DNA from: Hydrangea macrophylla | Taxonomy: Eukaryota > Streptophyta > Magnoliopsida > Cornales > Hydrangeaceae | Length of the DNA: 64,000 nt | NCBI GenBank assembly: GCA_033977485.1 | Contig: CM066998.1 | Coordinates: forward strand, 27,901,501 to 27,965,500 | Reading direction: 5' to 3' | Shown here: positions 54,870 through 64,000 of the stretch, piece by piece | Layout: the number at the start of each line of letters is the position of its first letter | Position numbering within the stretch: position 1 is the stretch's first letter | Made by a program: the position numbers and the translations under genes | Notes under the pieces: generated by a model | Seen by the model: the letters and a program-made list of their open reading frames with translations, nothing else | Databases searched by the model: none | What the model was told of the DNA's origin: nothing

Positions 54870-55967
54870 GTGCCACCTCATAAGAAGGTGCAAGAGGAAG
54901 ATCCACTCTCTAAAGCGAGTTTAACACAACAGTTAATTCAAATGATGAGAAAAATGTCCGCGACATTAGAGAGAATGGATGCACGACAAGAGGGTTCGAG
55001 TGGAACATTTCCTGCTCAACCACTTCCAAACCTAAAAGGGTACAACAATGGTCCCCCTAATCATGAACAAGAAAAAGCCGTGACTACACTAAGAAGCGGC
55101 AAAGTCATAGGGCAAAACATGCCTCATTCTACTCCCGAGGAGTATGACGAGGAGGAAGTAGTGACCAGGAACAAACCACCCACTCAAGAAAAGGAGTCGT
55201 CTACTAATGATAGACCAATCGAATCAAATGAGGACACTCCTAAAGAAGTAGAAGAAGTTGAGAGAAGGTCTGGAAAGGAGCCGGTCATTGACGAATTACC
55301 TAAGTGCCCTTTCCCTGCACCTTATCCTCAAAGGCTTAAGAAACCCCAAAACGAGGCAAAGAATCAGGAGTTCTTGAAGTTGTTCAAACAAGTTAAAATC
55401 AATCTCCCACTCCTTGATGCAATCAAACAAGTGCCAGCCTACGCTAAGTATTTGAAAGACTTATGCACAGTCAAAAGAAGGCAAAGTGTAAAGAAACATG
55501 CCTATATCGCTTGCCAAGCAAGCGCAATAATTCAAAATCAGTTGCCTCCAAAGCTTAAAGACCCTGGCACCCCAACTGTCTCATGTAGAATTGGGAATCA
55601 AAGGATAGATAACGCACTTCTTGATCTAGGAGCGAGTGTGAACTTGCTGCCATATTCAGTATATAAACAACTAGGGTTGGGTGAACTCAAACCCACCCGA
55701 GTTGCATTGCAATTGGCGGACATGTCAGTCAAATATCCTAGAGGAATACTGGAAGACGTTCTGGTACAGATAGACACTTTTGTCTTCCCAGTTGATTTTG
55801 TGATATTGGACACTGAACCTGTGTCTAACCCATGTTCACAAATCCCGGTGATTTTTGGACGTCCATTCCTCAACACCATTGATGCCACAATCAAGATAAG
55901 AAGTGGAATCATGGCCATTATATTCGGGAACATGACTTTGAATGTTAAGATTTTCTCGAATCCCTGA
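54870..55967 (+). pseudogene. Athila protease region (open part of the Gag-Pol frame)
   Basis: This 365-residue open stretch continues the gag frame. After an acidic linker it shows FPAPYPQRL, FLKLFKQVKINLPLLDAI, a protease active site in LLDLGASVNLLP (about residues 250-261), QLADMS, YPRGILEDVLVQID and VIFGRPFL. The triad is D-L-G, as in the minus-strand element, rather than D-T-G. The frame is stopped by a TGA at 55965-55967, after which recognisable sequence continues in the same frame to the RT. Confidence 0.85.
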
Positions 55968-56111
55968 CCTGAAGAATACGAGGATGAAGAAGAAGTTAAC
56001 TTCATCAAAACAATCATCAAAGACGAGGCCGATTTTGTTGACTACAAAGATCCTTTGGAGGTGGTAGTGTCATAATTTGACGCTACTTATCAATCTAATG
56101 ATTCTACTCCA

Positions 56112-57990
56112 TTGGACGCGGCCCTAAATCATGCCTGTCTCATGATGGAAACTAAAGAAGAGGATAGAGCTGAATGCATGTGGGTCACCCCATATGAACC
56201 CTTGCCTCCGAAAACGAAGTTAACCATGCCTTCGAACTTTCAGTTCCCCGATTTGGAATTAAAGGAGCTTCCAAAAGAGCTCAAATACGCCTTTTTAGGG
56301 ACTGAAAAGACTTATCCCATTATAATCTCAGCCATGTTAAATTCAGAACAAGAGGATAAGTTGATCCAAATGCTCAAACTGCACAAGGGAGCATTAGGAT
56401 GGACTATTGCCGACCTAAAAGGCATAAGCCCATCTATCTGTACCCATAAGATATATCTGGAGGAAGACGCTAAACCTTCGCGAGAAATGCAGAGGCGTCT
56501 GAATCCCAATATGCAAGAAGTTGGAAAAAGGAAGTCTTAAAACTCCTTAACATTGGGATAATATATCCTATCTCTGACAGCTCTTGGGTTAGTCCAACTC
56601 AGGTAGTGCCCAAAAAGGCTGGTAAAATGGTTATCCGAAACAAAGATGGCGAGTTAATACCAACACGCGTCCCCACTGGATGGCGGATGTGTATTGATTA
56701 CCGAAAGTTAAATACTATGACCCGGAAAGACCACTTTCCATTGCCATTCATGGATCAAATGCTAGAAAGAGTGGCGGGTCACAAATTTTATTACTTTTTG
56801 GATGGATATAGTGGGTATAACCAAATTGAAATAGCTCCTGAAGATCAGGAGAAGACAACTTTCACTTGTCCGTTCGGTACATTCGCCTACCGTCGTATGC
56901 CTTTTGGCTTATGCAATGCACCTGCTGCCTTTCAGCGGTGCATGTTAAGCATATTCAGTGATATGGTTGAACAGACACTCGAGGTCTTTATGGATGACTT
57001 CTCAGTGTTTGGCCATAGTTTTGACAGTTGTCTAGAAAACCTAGAAAGTGTGTTGGTGAGATGCAAGGACAAACACCTAGTACTAAGCTGGGAAAAGTGT
57101 CACTTCATGGTGACCAAAGGAATTGTCCTCGGCCACATCATCTCTGATAAGGGTATCCAAGTCGATAAAGCAAAAATTAATATAATTGCAAATCTACCTG
57201 TCCCTCGTACAGTTAGACACATCCGATCTTTTTTGGGACATGCTGGATTCTATCGACGCTTTATCCAGAACTTTAGTGCAATCTCTCGACCACTATGCCA
57301 ACTACTCGTCAAAGATGCACCTTTTGAATGGTCAGAAAACTGTCAAATATCTTTCGATGCACTAAAAGAACACCTTACCTCTGCACTGATAATACATGTA
57401 CCTGACTGGGGTTTGCCATTTGAGTTAATGTGCGATGCTAGCGACTACGCCATTGGCGCAATTCTAGGACATAGGAAGGATAACAAGCCATATGTAATTT
57501 ACTATGCCAGCCGAACAGTGAACGAAGCTCAAATGAATTATACGACTACTGAGAAAGAGCTACTGGCAATAGTATTCGCGCTGGATAAATTCAGGTCTTA
57601 TCTGATAGGGTCCCCAATTGTCTGTTTTACAAACCACTCGGCCCTCAAGTACCTGTTATCTAAGAAAGACACGAAACAGAGGCTTATCCGCTGGATACTC
57701 CTACTCCAGGAATTCGATATTACTATCAAGGATAAAAAGGGAGTAGAGAACGTGGTTGCCGACCATTTATCTCGGTTGACATTTACTGACAACACTGAGC
57801 CGATACCTATAAAAGATGAATTCCCAGACGAACAACTAATGGCCGCTTCCAACTTACCTTGGTACGCGGATATAATCAATTATCTCGTTATAGGAGAGAC
57901 CCCGAGCCATTGGTCAAATCAGGATAAGAAAAGGTTCCTGTCGTTCGCACGCCATTTCTTTTTTGATGACCCATACTTATTCAAGTATTG
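56112..57990 (+). pseudogene. Athila reverse transcriptase and RNase H, frameshifted
   Basis: The pre-RT segment (LPKELKYAFLG, HKGALGWTIADLKGISPSIC) runs in the gag frame to about 56522, where a 1-nt loss moves RT to another frame. RT blocks are then intact: GWRMCIDYRKLN, YFLDGYSGYNQIEIAPED, RRMPFGLCNAPAAFQRCM and the catalytic FMDDFSVFG at about 56987-57013. RNase H shows LMCDASDYAIGAILG, YTTTEKELLAIVFALDKF and NVVADHLSRL. FMDD and this RNase H are characteristic of Athila. From 56606 to 58258 the frame is open for 550 codons, so decay is modest. Confidence 0.9.
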
Positions 57991-58005
57991 TGGTGATCAA
58001 GTCAT

Positions 58006-59154
58006 TAGGCGTTGCATTCCGAACGAGGACATAACTGTAATTTTGGCCTCCTGTCATTCTGAAGCCTGCGGTGGCCATTTTGCTTCCCAAAAGACCGCAC
58101 ATAAAGTATTGAACAATAGTTTTTATTGGCCCACCGTATTCAAAGATGCCTATGATTTTTGTAAGTCGTGCCAACGATGTCAAAAGCTTGGAACACTTTT
58201 AAAAAGGAATTCAATGCCTTTAACTCCCATCATCACAATTGAAATATTCAAATGTTAGGGCTTCGACTTCATAGGCCCATTTCCTAAATCGAATAACTGT
58301 GAATATATACTCGTTGCTGTGGAATATATATCGAAATGGGTGGAAGCGATACCGATGAGTCGCAATGACCATAAAACGGTAATGTCCTTTCTTAAGGAAA
58401 ATATCTTATCGTGTTTCGGGACCCCAAAAGCTCTAATAAGTGACCAAGGAAAACACTTTTGCAATAGGACTTTGGAATCACTACTCAAGAAATATGGGGT
58501 TAATCACAAGATCGCTCTAGCCTACCACCCACAAATGAATGGGCAGGCAGAATTGGCTAACCGTGAAATCAAGCATATACTAGAAAAGACTGTTAACTTC
58601 AACAGAAAAGACTGGGCATACAAACTGACTGATGCTTTATGGGCATACCGCACGGCCTTTAAGGCAAATCTGGGAATGTCTCCATATAGGCTAGTGTATG
58701 GTAAGACATGTCACCTTCCTGTCGAAATAGAACACAAAGCATATTGGGCGACACACTCATTAAACTTCGACATTAAAGAGGGAGGACATCTCCAGAAACT
58801 GCAGTTGGCAGAATTGGAAGAAATTTGATGAGATGCATATGACAATGCCAAACTCCACAAGGAACGATTGAAGGCTCGCCATGAAAGAACGTTTTTCGAA
58901 AATCTTTCGAGCCTGGACAAAAAGTTTTACTATACGATTCGCGCCTTCATCTCTTCCCAGGAAAACTCCGATCGCGGTGGACAGGACCCTTCACAGTCAA
59001 ATCTGTCTTTCCATATGGGGCTGTGGAGTTATTTAATCCTAAGAACGATGGAAGTTTCAAGGTCAACGGTCAAAGGTTGAAACCGTTCTTAGAAGATTTC
59101 CAACCCGAAGTCGAGCACATCGAACTGGATAAGCCCGACTATGCCTCCACCTAG
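58006..59154 (+). pseudogene. Athila integrase with stops and a C-terminal frameshift
   Basis: The zinc domain reads CHSEACGGHFASQKTAHKVL...CKSCQRC. A TAG at 58256-58258 falls in the conserved region just before GFDFIGPFP. The core continues with LISDQGKHF and [16 protein letters not shown], so the catalytic D, D and E positions can still be seen. A TGA at 58826-58828 and a frame change near 58890 break the C-terminal part, where GPFTVKSVF and [12 protein letters not shown] are still legible in another frame. The product would not be functional. Confidence 0.87.
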
Positions 59155-59302
59155 AACGCTCAAGTGCATTTTATCAATGTTGTTGTACTTTTTCTTTTGC
59201 TGTTTCTCATTTTGTTTTGTTCTTTTGTTTATCTATTTCTTTTTTAGTGTGATCTTGATCATAATCTGCTATTCCACTTTTATCTCGTGCAGCCTGTCCA
59301 CC

Positions 59303-59833
59303 ATGAGAGATGACGATATTCACTCGATAGGATCATGGGCTGATTCAGAGTATCAGAATCCACAGTGGACTACTGATGAAATAGCATTTTGCTTATCTCC
59401 ATACTAAGGGCCAAGAGCCAATGACATAATTGACTTAACCCACGGATACATCCCGTATGATCCTGCGCTCCTTCAGATCAACCCATTTGCGCACATGGAA
59501 CTCCCTGAAGAGGAGGGAGAGCCGGAAGGATATGCTGTGTGGGAAGTCGATGACGCTTTGATGAAACAATGGGAAAATGACTCAATGTGGGAGACATGGA
59601 AAGAAGAGGACTTACAAGATGTGGTGCCAGAACGCCACAATGTTGTTTTCACATATGTTGATGACTTCCTGGTTGTCCAAGTGGTTCCCTATATTTATGT
59701 CCATTTGAGCTATTTGTTGTTCCGTCTTCAATGCCCTCTACCTGCTAGTGCACCTGGGGATATCCAGCCAATAGTGAGGTTAATTCTGGGTCACACTCCT
59801 TTCGGTTTGCTTTATTTAATTCTTCCTGTTTGA
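59303..59833 (+). pseudogene. Acidic accessory ORF of the Athila element, one in-frame stop
   Basis: A frame begins at ATG 59303 in a good context (CCACCATGA), 11 bases after a pyrimidine-rich tract ending CAG. It encodes MRDDDIHSIGSWADSEYQNP, is stopped by a TAA at 59405-59407, and continues in the same frame with a strongly acidic, Trp-rich stretch (ELPEEEGEPEGYAVWEVDDA, WENDSMWETWKEEDLQD). I do not recognise the family. The composition is protein-like rather than random. Confidence 0.45.
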
Positions 59834-59907
59834 TTTTTTTTTCTCTTTCGCTCTAGTTAATTTATTTTCTTCGTTTCTTTTTGTTTTCCTTTGTCAGGAA
59901 TATCACT

Positions 59908-59997
59908 ATGAATCCACCGTTTCCACCGTTGTACCTTCCCCATCAACTCTTTCATGGATTTGGACCATACATAAGGTCCCCGAAAACCCCGCCGTAA
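59908..59997 (+). other. Short Pro/Phe-rich ORF (29 aa) after a splice-acceptor-like site
   Basis: The ATG at 59908 follows TTTTCCTTTGTCAG (ending 59897) by ten bases and opens MNPPFPPLYLPHQLFHGFGP before stopping at 59995-59997. A further small ORF follows at 60010-60219 with SIVGG-like and FRLFWERESLSSD sequence. Both may be pieces of one degraded accessory exon set. No family is recognised. Confidence 0.25.
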
Positions 59998-60009
59998 GAG
60001 GAACATCCG

Positions 60010-60219
60010 ATGCGCAATTACACTCCGTTATCCTTGTCTCCATCCGGATCCCCTATTGTCGGTGGAATCAACTCCTTAGAGTGTTCGGACTTGCTCAATG
60101 ATGTCCTTGCTGCTTTCCGCTTGTTCTGGGAAAGGGAATCATTAAGTTCAGACTCTACATTTGAAGTTCTGGCAGAGAAGGAAGTTGTGGAAGGAAGAAT
60201 CTTTCTGCTTAAAGAATAG
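60010..60219 (+). pseudogene. Small unrecognised ORF (69 aa) in the Athila 3' region
   Basis: The frame MRNYTPLSLSPSGSPIVGGI...LAEKEVVEGRIFLLKE is protein-like and shows a possible amphipathic helix (LNDVLAAFRLFWERE). It is out of frame with its neighbours. It ends shortly before AT-rich non-coding sequence with a GCTGGGGGCAATATT block at 60348-60362. Confidence 0.25.
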
Positions 60220-61153
60220 TGCTTGACTTCAATTGTTTTATGTCATTTCATATTTCTTTCATCAATTGGAGTGTATTCTTAGACGAAGTTTTATTATTTT
60301 TAGTTTTATTTCAGTTTTTCTTTTACAATAAGGTTTTAAAGACCATGCTGGGGGCAATATTGTTGCAAATGGATGCTATTATAAGGATTTATTGTTATAA
60401 ATTTGCAATTTTCTATTGTGAGGATGATGTTTCTGGCTTACATGTTTAGTTAATGCACTGTTTTATCAATATTCTGTATGTCCAGACCAGTGTTGGCTAG
60501 TTGGGGGTGTTTAATTTCTCAAATCAGGGTTACTGTAGAATTTCTTTGTTCGATCGATCGAACGTATCTCGATCGATCGAGAATATCCGAATCTCGAGCG
60601 CTTGAGGAGGGCTCAATCGATCGAGTGTTTGATCGATCGAAACATCTCGAGCGATCAAACCTTGTATTTAAACGAAGTGTCGCCAAGACACTTTGTCAGT
60701 TTCCTCTCTCTCTCTCCCTTACTCGAGCGATTGAGAACAGAGGACATCTCGACAGTTTTTGGGACCCCACTTCCAACCGTACCAATTGAGGGGCAACCGT
60801 TCCTCCTGATCATCACCCTCATCACTGTCATCCCCCTTTTAGCGAGTTTCTCGAGGTGAGGCCCCGAGAAACCCCTCGTTTTCCTTTTCCTTTCATTTTT
60901 GTATGGGGGTGCCCCCATGGGTTAGTTAACTCCTTTTCATATGTTTTCTTATTGTTTTTGTTATTTTCGGGCTTTTCCCGTTCTCCATCGTCGATACTGC
61001 CACTTCACTGTGCTCGATCGATCGAACTAGTCTCGAGCGATCGAACCTGTAATATTCTCAATCGATCGAATAGGCTTCGATCGATCGAAGTGTGACAGTT
61101 TCTTTTCTTTTTCTGGTTTTCCTATTTTTTTAATATTTCTTTGTCTCTCTCTT
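60220..61153 (+). other. Athila non-coding region with TCGATCGA clusters and purine-tract-like blocks
   Basis: No gene is recognised. TCGATCGA-type motifs are dense at 60549-60660 and 61014-61092, with a solitary CTCGAGCGATTGAG at 60722-60735. AGTTGGGGGTG at 60499-60509 resembles a polypurine tract. A long pyrimidine-rich stretch leads into the splice-acceptor-like site at 61162. Confidence 0.6.
60549..61092 (+). repeat. TCGATCGA motif clusters 5 and 6
   Basis: The first group (60549-60660) has TTCGATCGATCGAA, CTCGATCGATCGAG, CTCGAGCGCTTGAG, TCAATCGATCGAG and TTGATCGATCGAA. The second (61014-61092) has four further copies. Many are perfect or near-perfect palindromes of 12-14 bp. Confidence 0.85.
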
Positions 61154-61162
61154 ATGTTTCAG

Positions 61163-62671
61163 GGTTACACAATGAACCCGATCACTGGCTACCACAAATC
61201 TAAGCCGTTCGACCTCGCTATACCCGACCCAATTCCAGATCAAGGGTTCAGAAATGAGGAAGACCGTGTTTGGTTCACTCGTTACTTCCAGTCGCAGAAG
61301 GTCATGATCGAGAGACCCCTTGAGACTACCTGGATTTCTACTCCATGGTATCTCGCCCGGATACGAGCCATGCCACAGTGGTACGCACTATTTTCACAGC
61401 CGAAGCTCGTAAATCTATCTTGGATACGGGAGGTGTGTGCGACGATGATCCGAGACCCGGTTGCTCCGTTTACTCTTCGATCATTTTTCCGTGGCCGGGA
61501 GATCATTTTCAGCCCGGCGACCGTCGCTGCTGCTCTTGGGGTACCGGAGGTGCCTGATTGTGTTTGTCCGCATCGCCCTGACACACCGCTGCTCTCCCCG
61601 ACCATTATTATCAGAGAAATTACCGGGGGTGCTCTTCCGGCATGGGATGGCCAGGCTCTCATTCCCGACCTCCGCCTTACAGATAATTATCATATGCTCT
61701 ACCTCGCCATGAGCAATTGCCTACTAGTGACATCGTATCGGGAGAAGATTGCACCGTGGTATGCCCGGGTATTATATGCGATTGGGACACGGCGACCTGT
61801 CTGTTTGCCTCACCTTTACATCGATTTTATGCGACACCCTACACGCGATATTCAGGCCAAGAAGCACCTAAAGGGTGCTTGGGCTATTCACAGGGTGATC
61901 GAGCATACAGGGTTACTTCCTTTGGCAGCCGATAGTACTGCCCAGTCTCGCAGCCATTTTGACGAGACTGCTTCTCGCTGCTCCGATGCACAGAAGAGAA
62001 AGAGGAAAGGCAAGGGCAAGGAAAAAGTTGGGGAGAAGAGGAGGAGAGGAGGAGGCACCGATACTGAGGGTGCTGCTTCTGGGACGCCCACTGAGGCTGA
62101 GGAGCGTGATTCTGATGAGGAGGATGATCCAGTAGCGGAGGTTGCCAGATTTGAGCTGAGACAGAGATCTCAGGCTCATACCCAGGGAGAGTCTTCTTCT
62201 GCGCCTCTCCCGACTATTCATGAGTTGTTATTGGAGGAGCAAGAGGCCAGGATTAGACTTGAGGGTAAGGTGGATGTGATGACTACTCTGCTGGAGGCGA
62301 TCTTGATACAGATCGGCGTCGACCAGGTAGCTCATGCAGCTACTGCACCATCACCCAGCGATCGACCTACTGTTACTCCTGCCGTTTCCACCGTCCCACC
62401 GACTATATCTGTTGTTCTACCATCCACCACCAATCCATCCACTACAGATCCATCTTCCCCGCTTGATCCTGCTGCTTCTACATCATCAGCGTCACCGCTT
62501 GTTACGGAGATACCATTTCCACCTCCTCTTGTTGTGGCCGACACATCTTTATCTATTCCCGCTGCCATGACTACGAGTGCCCCAGCAGCATCGACTGTTG
62601 CTGAGGGTGGCGGTGGGGATGCTCCTGATATTTTTGTTGAGATATTATCGGATGTCGCCGATGATGTCTAG
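61163..62671 (+). CDS. Athila third ORF (putative plant transposon protein domain), intact, 499 aa
   Basis: The reading frame is open from 61154; the ATG at 61172 (MNPITGYHKSKPFDL) is preferred because a strong splice-acceptor-like site (TCTCTCTCTTATGTTTCAG) ends at 61162 and would remove the earlier ATG. Residues 20-240 carry EEDRVWFTRYFQSQKVMIER, WIREVCATMIRDP, GREIIFSPATVAAALGVPEV and LPHLYIDFMRHPTRD, resembling the putative plant transposon protein domain found in the ORF downstream of Athila pol. A basic run (KRKRKGKGKEKVGEKRRRGG) could be a nuclear or RNA-binding signal. An acidic and then Pro/Ser/Thr-rich tail follows. It has no signal peptide or membrane segment, so it is not a classical envelope. 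It is intact although gag and pol of the same element are broken. Confidence 0.8.
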   Translation, partial: GYTMNPITGYHKSKPFDLAIPDPIPDQGFRNEEDRVWFTRYFQSQKVMIERPLETTWISTPWYLARIRAMPQWYALFSQPKLVNLSWIREVCATMIRDPVAPFTLRSFFRGREIIFSPATVAAALGVPEVPDCVCPHRPDTPLLSPTIIIREITGGALPAWDGQALIPDLRLTDNYHMLYLAMSNCLLVTSYREKIAPWYARVLYAIGTRRPVCLPHLYIDFMRHPTRDIQAKKHLKGAWAIHRVIEHTGLLPLAADSTAQSRSHFDETASRCSDAQKRKRKGKGKEKVGEKRRRGGGTDTEGAASGTPTEAEERDSDEEDDPVAEVARFELRQRSQAHTQGESSSAPLPTIHELLLEEQEARIRLEGKVDVMTTLLEAILIQIGVDQVAHAATAPSPSDRPTVTPAVSTVPPTISVVLPSTTNPSTTDPSSPLDPAASTSSASPLVTEIPFPPPLVVADTSLSIPAAMTTSAPAASTVAEGGGGDAPDIFVEILSDVADDV

Positions 62672-64000
62672 TCCTGGGGGATGGGTATTATTGATTGTTT
62701 GTCTATTTTGGTTCTTGTGGTTGGATTTGGAGGTGTTGTTTGGTTGATTGGATATATTTTGGATATTCTGTATTATTGGTGGGTGGTGTATATGTTTTTG
62801 ATTTTAGTTTGTATGATGTATTTTATCACTGTCCTGTTCGTTCACTTTATTATATTTCTCGTGATTAATTTCATTCCAAGCATGGATCTCATGTTCTATA
62901 TTTTATATTCTTTTGATCTTTGCTGCTTGGAGTTTGTATGCTCTCTGTACAGGTTGTTACAATTGCCATTCTTATGCTGATATATAACAGGTGATATATC
63001 TCTAGTTATTTTTGAAAATTGCCTGCTGAGGACATTGCAATTTTCAGTTGGGGGTGGGATGTAGATAGATAATCACCTGTGCATATTAGTTACCTAACAA
63101 TCTGGACCACTCTATCTATTGCTAATGTCATACAATCTCCATTCGAAGTTAGAATTAACTTAAAATTTCAAAATTTCCTAAATTTCAAATTTTGAATTAA
63201 ATTGGTAGAATTATTTTGAAAATTCACTTCTGTTTAGCTGTTATCAAGCAATGACACAACCATTTTATTCTCATCCTTTTATGAATTAAGTTCACGCGTT
63301 TTTCTAGTTTCTCTAGGATGAATGCATATGTTGATCATTTCTGTATCCAAATCTATTGCACGTATTAATAGCTATGCAGAAAACTTAAAATAAGAGTTAA
63401 TACGGCTATTATACTTTAAGGAATGAGTAGTGGAAACTAGTTACCCTCAGTGAGCCATTGAATCCAATCTTTACTTTTGAGGGAACTATCACATTAAATT
63501 CGAATTGTTCTTATTGATATGCCGATTAAATTTGTTGACTAGTCTCTATTTCTTCATGTTGGCTGCTTATTAGAGGAGAACGTTCAGGATTTACCAATTA
63601 AACTCAATGAACATTTAAGTGTAAAAATTAAGAAGTTGAGAAAATGATTTAAGCCATCATTTTTGCTCCCTACCTTTTCCATTTACCTATATCGACATCT
63701 CTGAATATGTGTTGTTCTTAACCCCACACTTAGTAAATACTGTCAAATCCATTATGAAATTCGAAATTCCTGACTTTATACCTTGACCTAAATATACCCC
63801 ATTGCACACCCAATGTGATTGAGTTGTTGCAGTATAAGGAGGGAATAGTGGTGAGAATGAATGCATATATATATTTTGCCGAAAAAAAAATGAGAAAAGG
63901 AGAAGTAGTTTAAAAAAAATGAAATGAAGGATGATATGTATGAAGAGGATGGTTGTAATAACGTGAAGAAATTACTGAATACAGCCACATGCTGAAGATG
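62672..64000 (+). other. Athila 3' internal non-coding region, continuing past the window
   Basis: No coding domain is recognised. A purine tract, AGTTGGGGGTGGGATG, lies at 63046-63061, but the sequence after it does not match the element's 5' LTR, so the 3' LTR has not been reached. The remainder is AT-rich with poly-A runs near 63884 and 63913. Confidence 0.6.

Noticed and set aside
63046..64000. Athila 3' LTR starting after the purine tract at 63061
   Set aside because: The sequence does not match the 5' LTR at 31337 or 52430 in any part I compared; it is taken as internal non-coding DNA.

Overview
This window is nuclear DNA of a flowering plant, most likely a eudicot, from a repeat-dominated (probably pericentromeric) region. 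The evidence is one intron-less dirigent gene with an AT-rich promoter, surrounded by Ty1/copia and Ty3/gypsy LTR retrotransposons, several families of plant MITEs and long AT-rich spacers. No bacterial or organellar gene set, rRNA gene or CRISPR array is present. The species cannot be named from the sequence.

Left part (1-12190). The 3' end of a Copia element (RT/RNase H and 3' LTR) is followed by a Stowaway-like MITE, the dirigent gene on the minus strand (3371-3958), and a series of small DNA transposons: a hairpin MITE nested in a GTTTGG-ended element, a 1-kb palindromic Mutator-like foldback with 9-bp target-site duplications (TSDs), and a 702-bp hAT-like element with 8-bp TSDs. Next come a tRNA-derived SINE relic, tandem repeats, a compound microsatellite, another hAT-like element and a G-rich tract. 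Clusters of the self-complementary motif TCGATCGA also begin here.

Middle (12191-31336). A complete, recent, minus-strand Athila-like element (12196-20926; 1.47-kb LTRs; TSD GTAGG) carries only gag-protease, with two in-frame stops and no polymerase. It is followed by a decayed minus-strand Copia element (22018-26375). That element is cut inside gag by a decayed minus-strand Tat-type LTR and its 3' untranslated region with a tandem array of about 49 bp (26376-31336).

Right part (31337-64000). A decayed plus-strand Athila element (gag, protease, RT, RNase H, integrase and a separate intact third ORF at 61172-62671) has its 5' LTR split by a young 20.5-kb Tat/Ogre-type gypsy element (31954-52424; TSD CTTAC). 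The Tat element encodes gag-protease and RT/RNase H/archaeal-type RNase H/integrase on the plus strand. Between pol and the 3' LTR it carries two antisense genes: a DUF7745-like ORF and a plant-mobile-domain (PMD) gene. The PMD gene can be assembled from six coding exons with five GT-AG introns, all phase 0, plus a 5'-UTR intron. This intron-bearing antisense gene inside a retrotransposon is the most interesting object in the window.

How it fits together. The right two-thirds read as a four-level nest: Copia (minus), cut by old Tat (minus), cut by Athila (plus), cut by young Tat (plus). This predicts that the missing halves of the first three lie beyond position 64000 in reverse order. The young Tat LTR promoter carries amplified W-box-like TTGACC repeats and a GC-rich palindromic repeat. 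That GC repeat recurs just upstream of the antisense PMD gene, suggesting shared promoter material.
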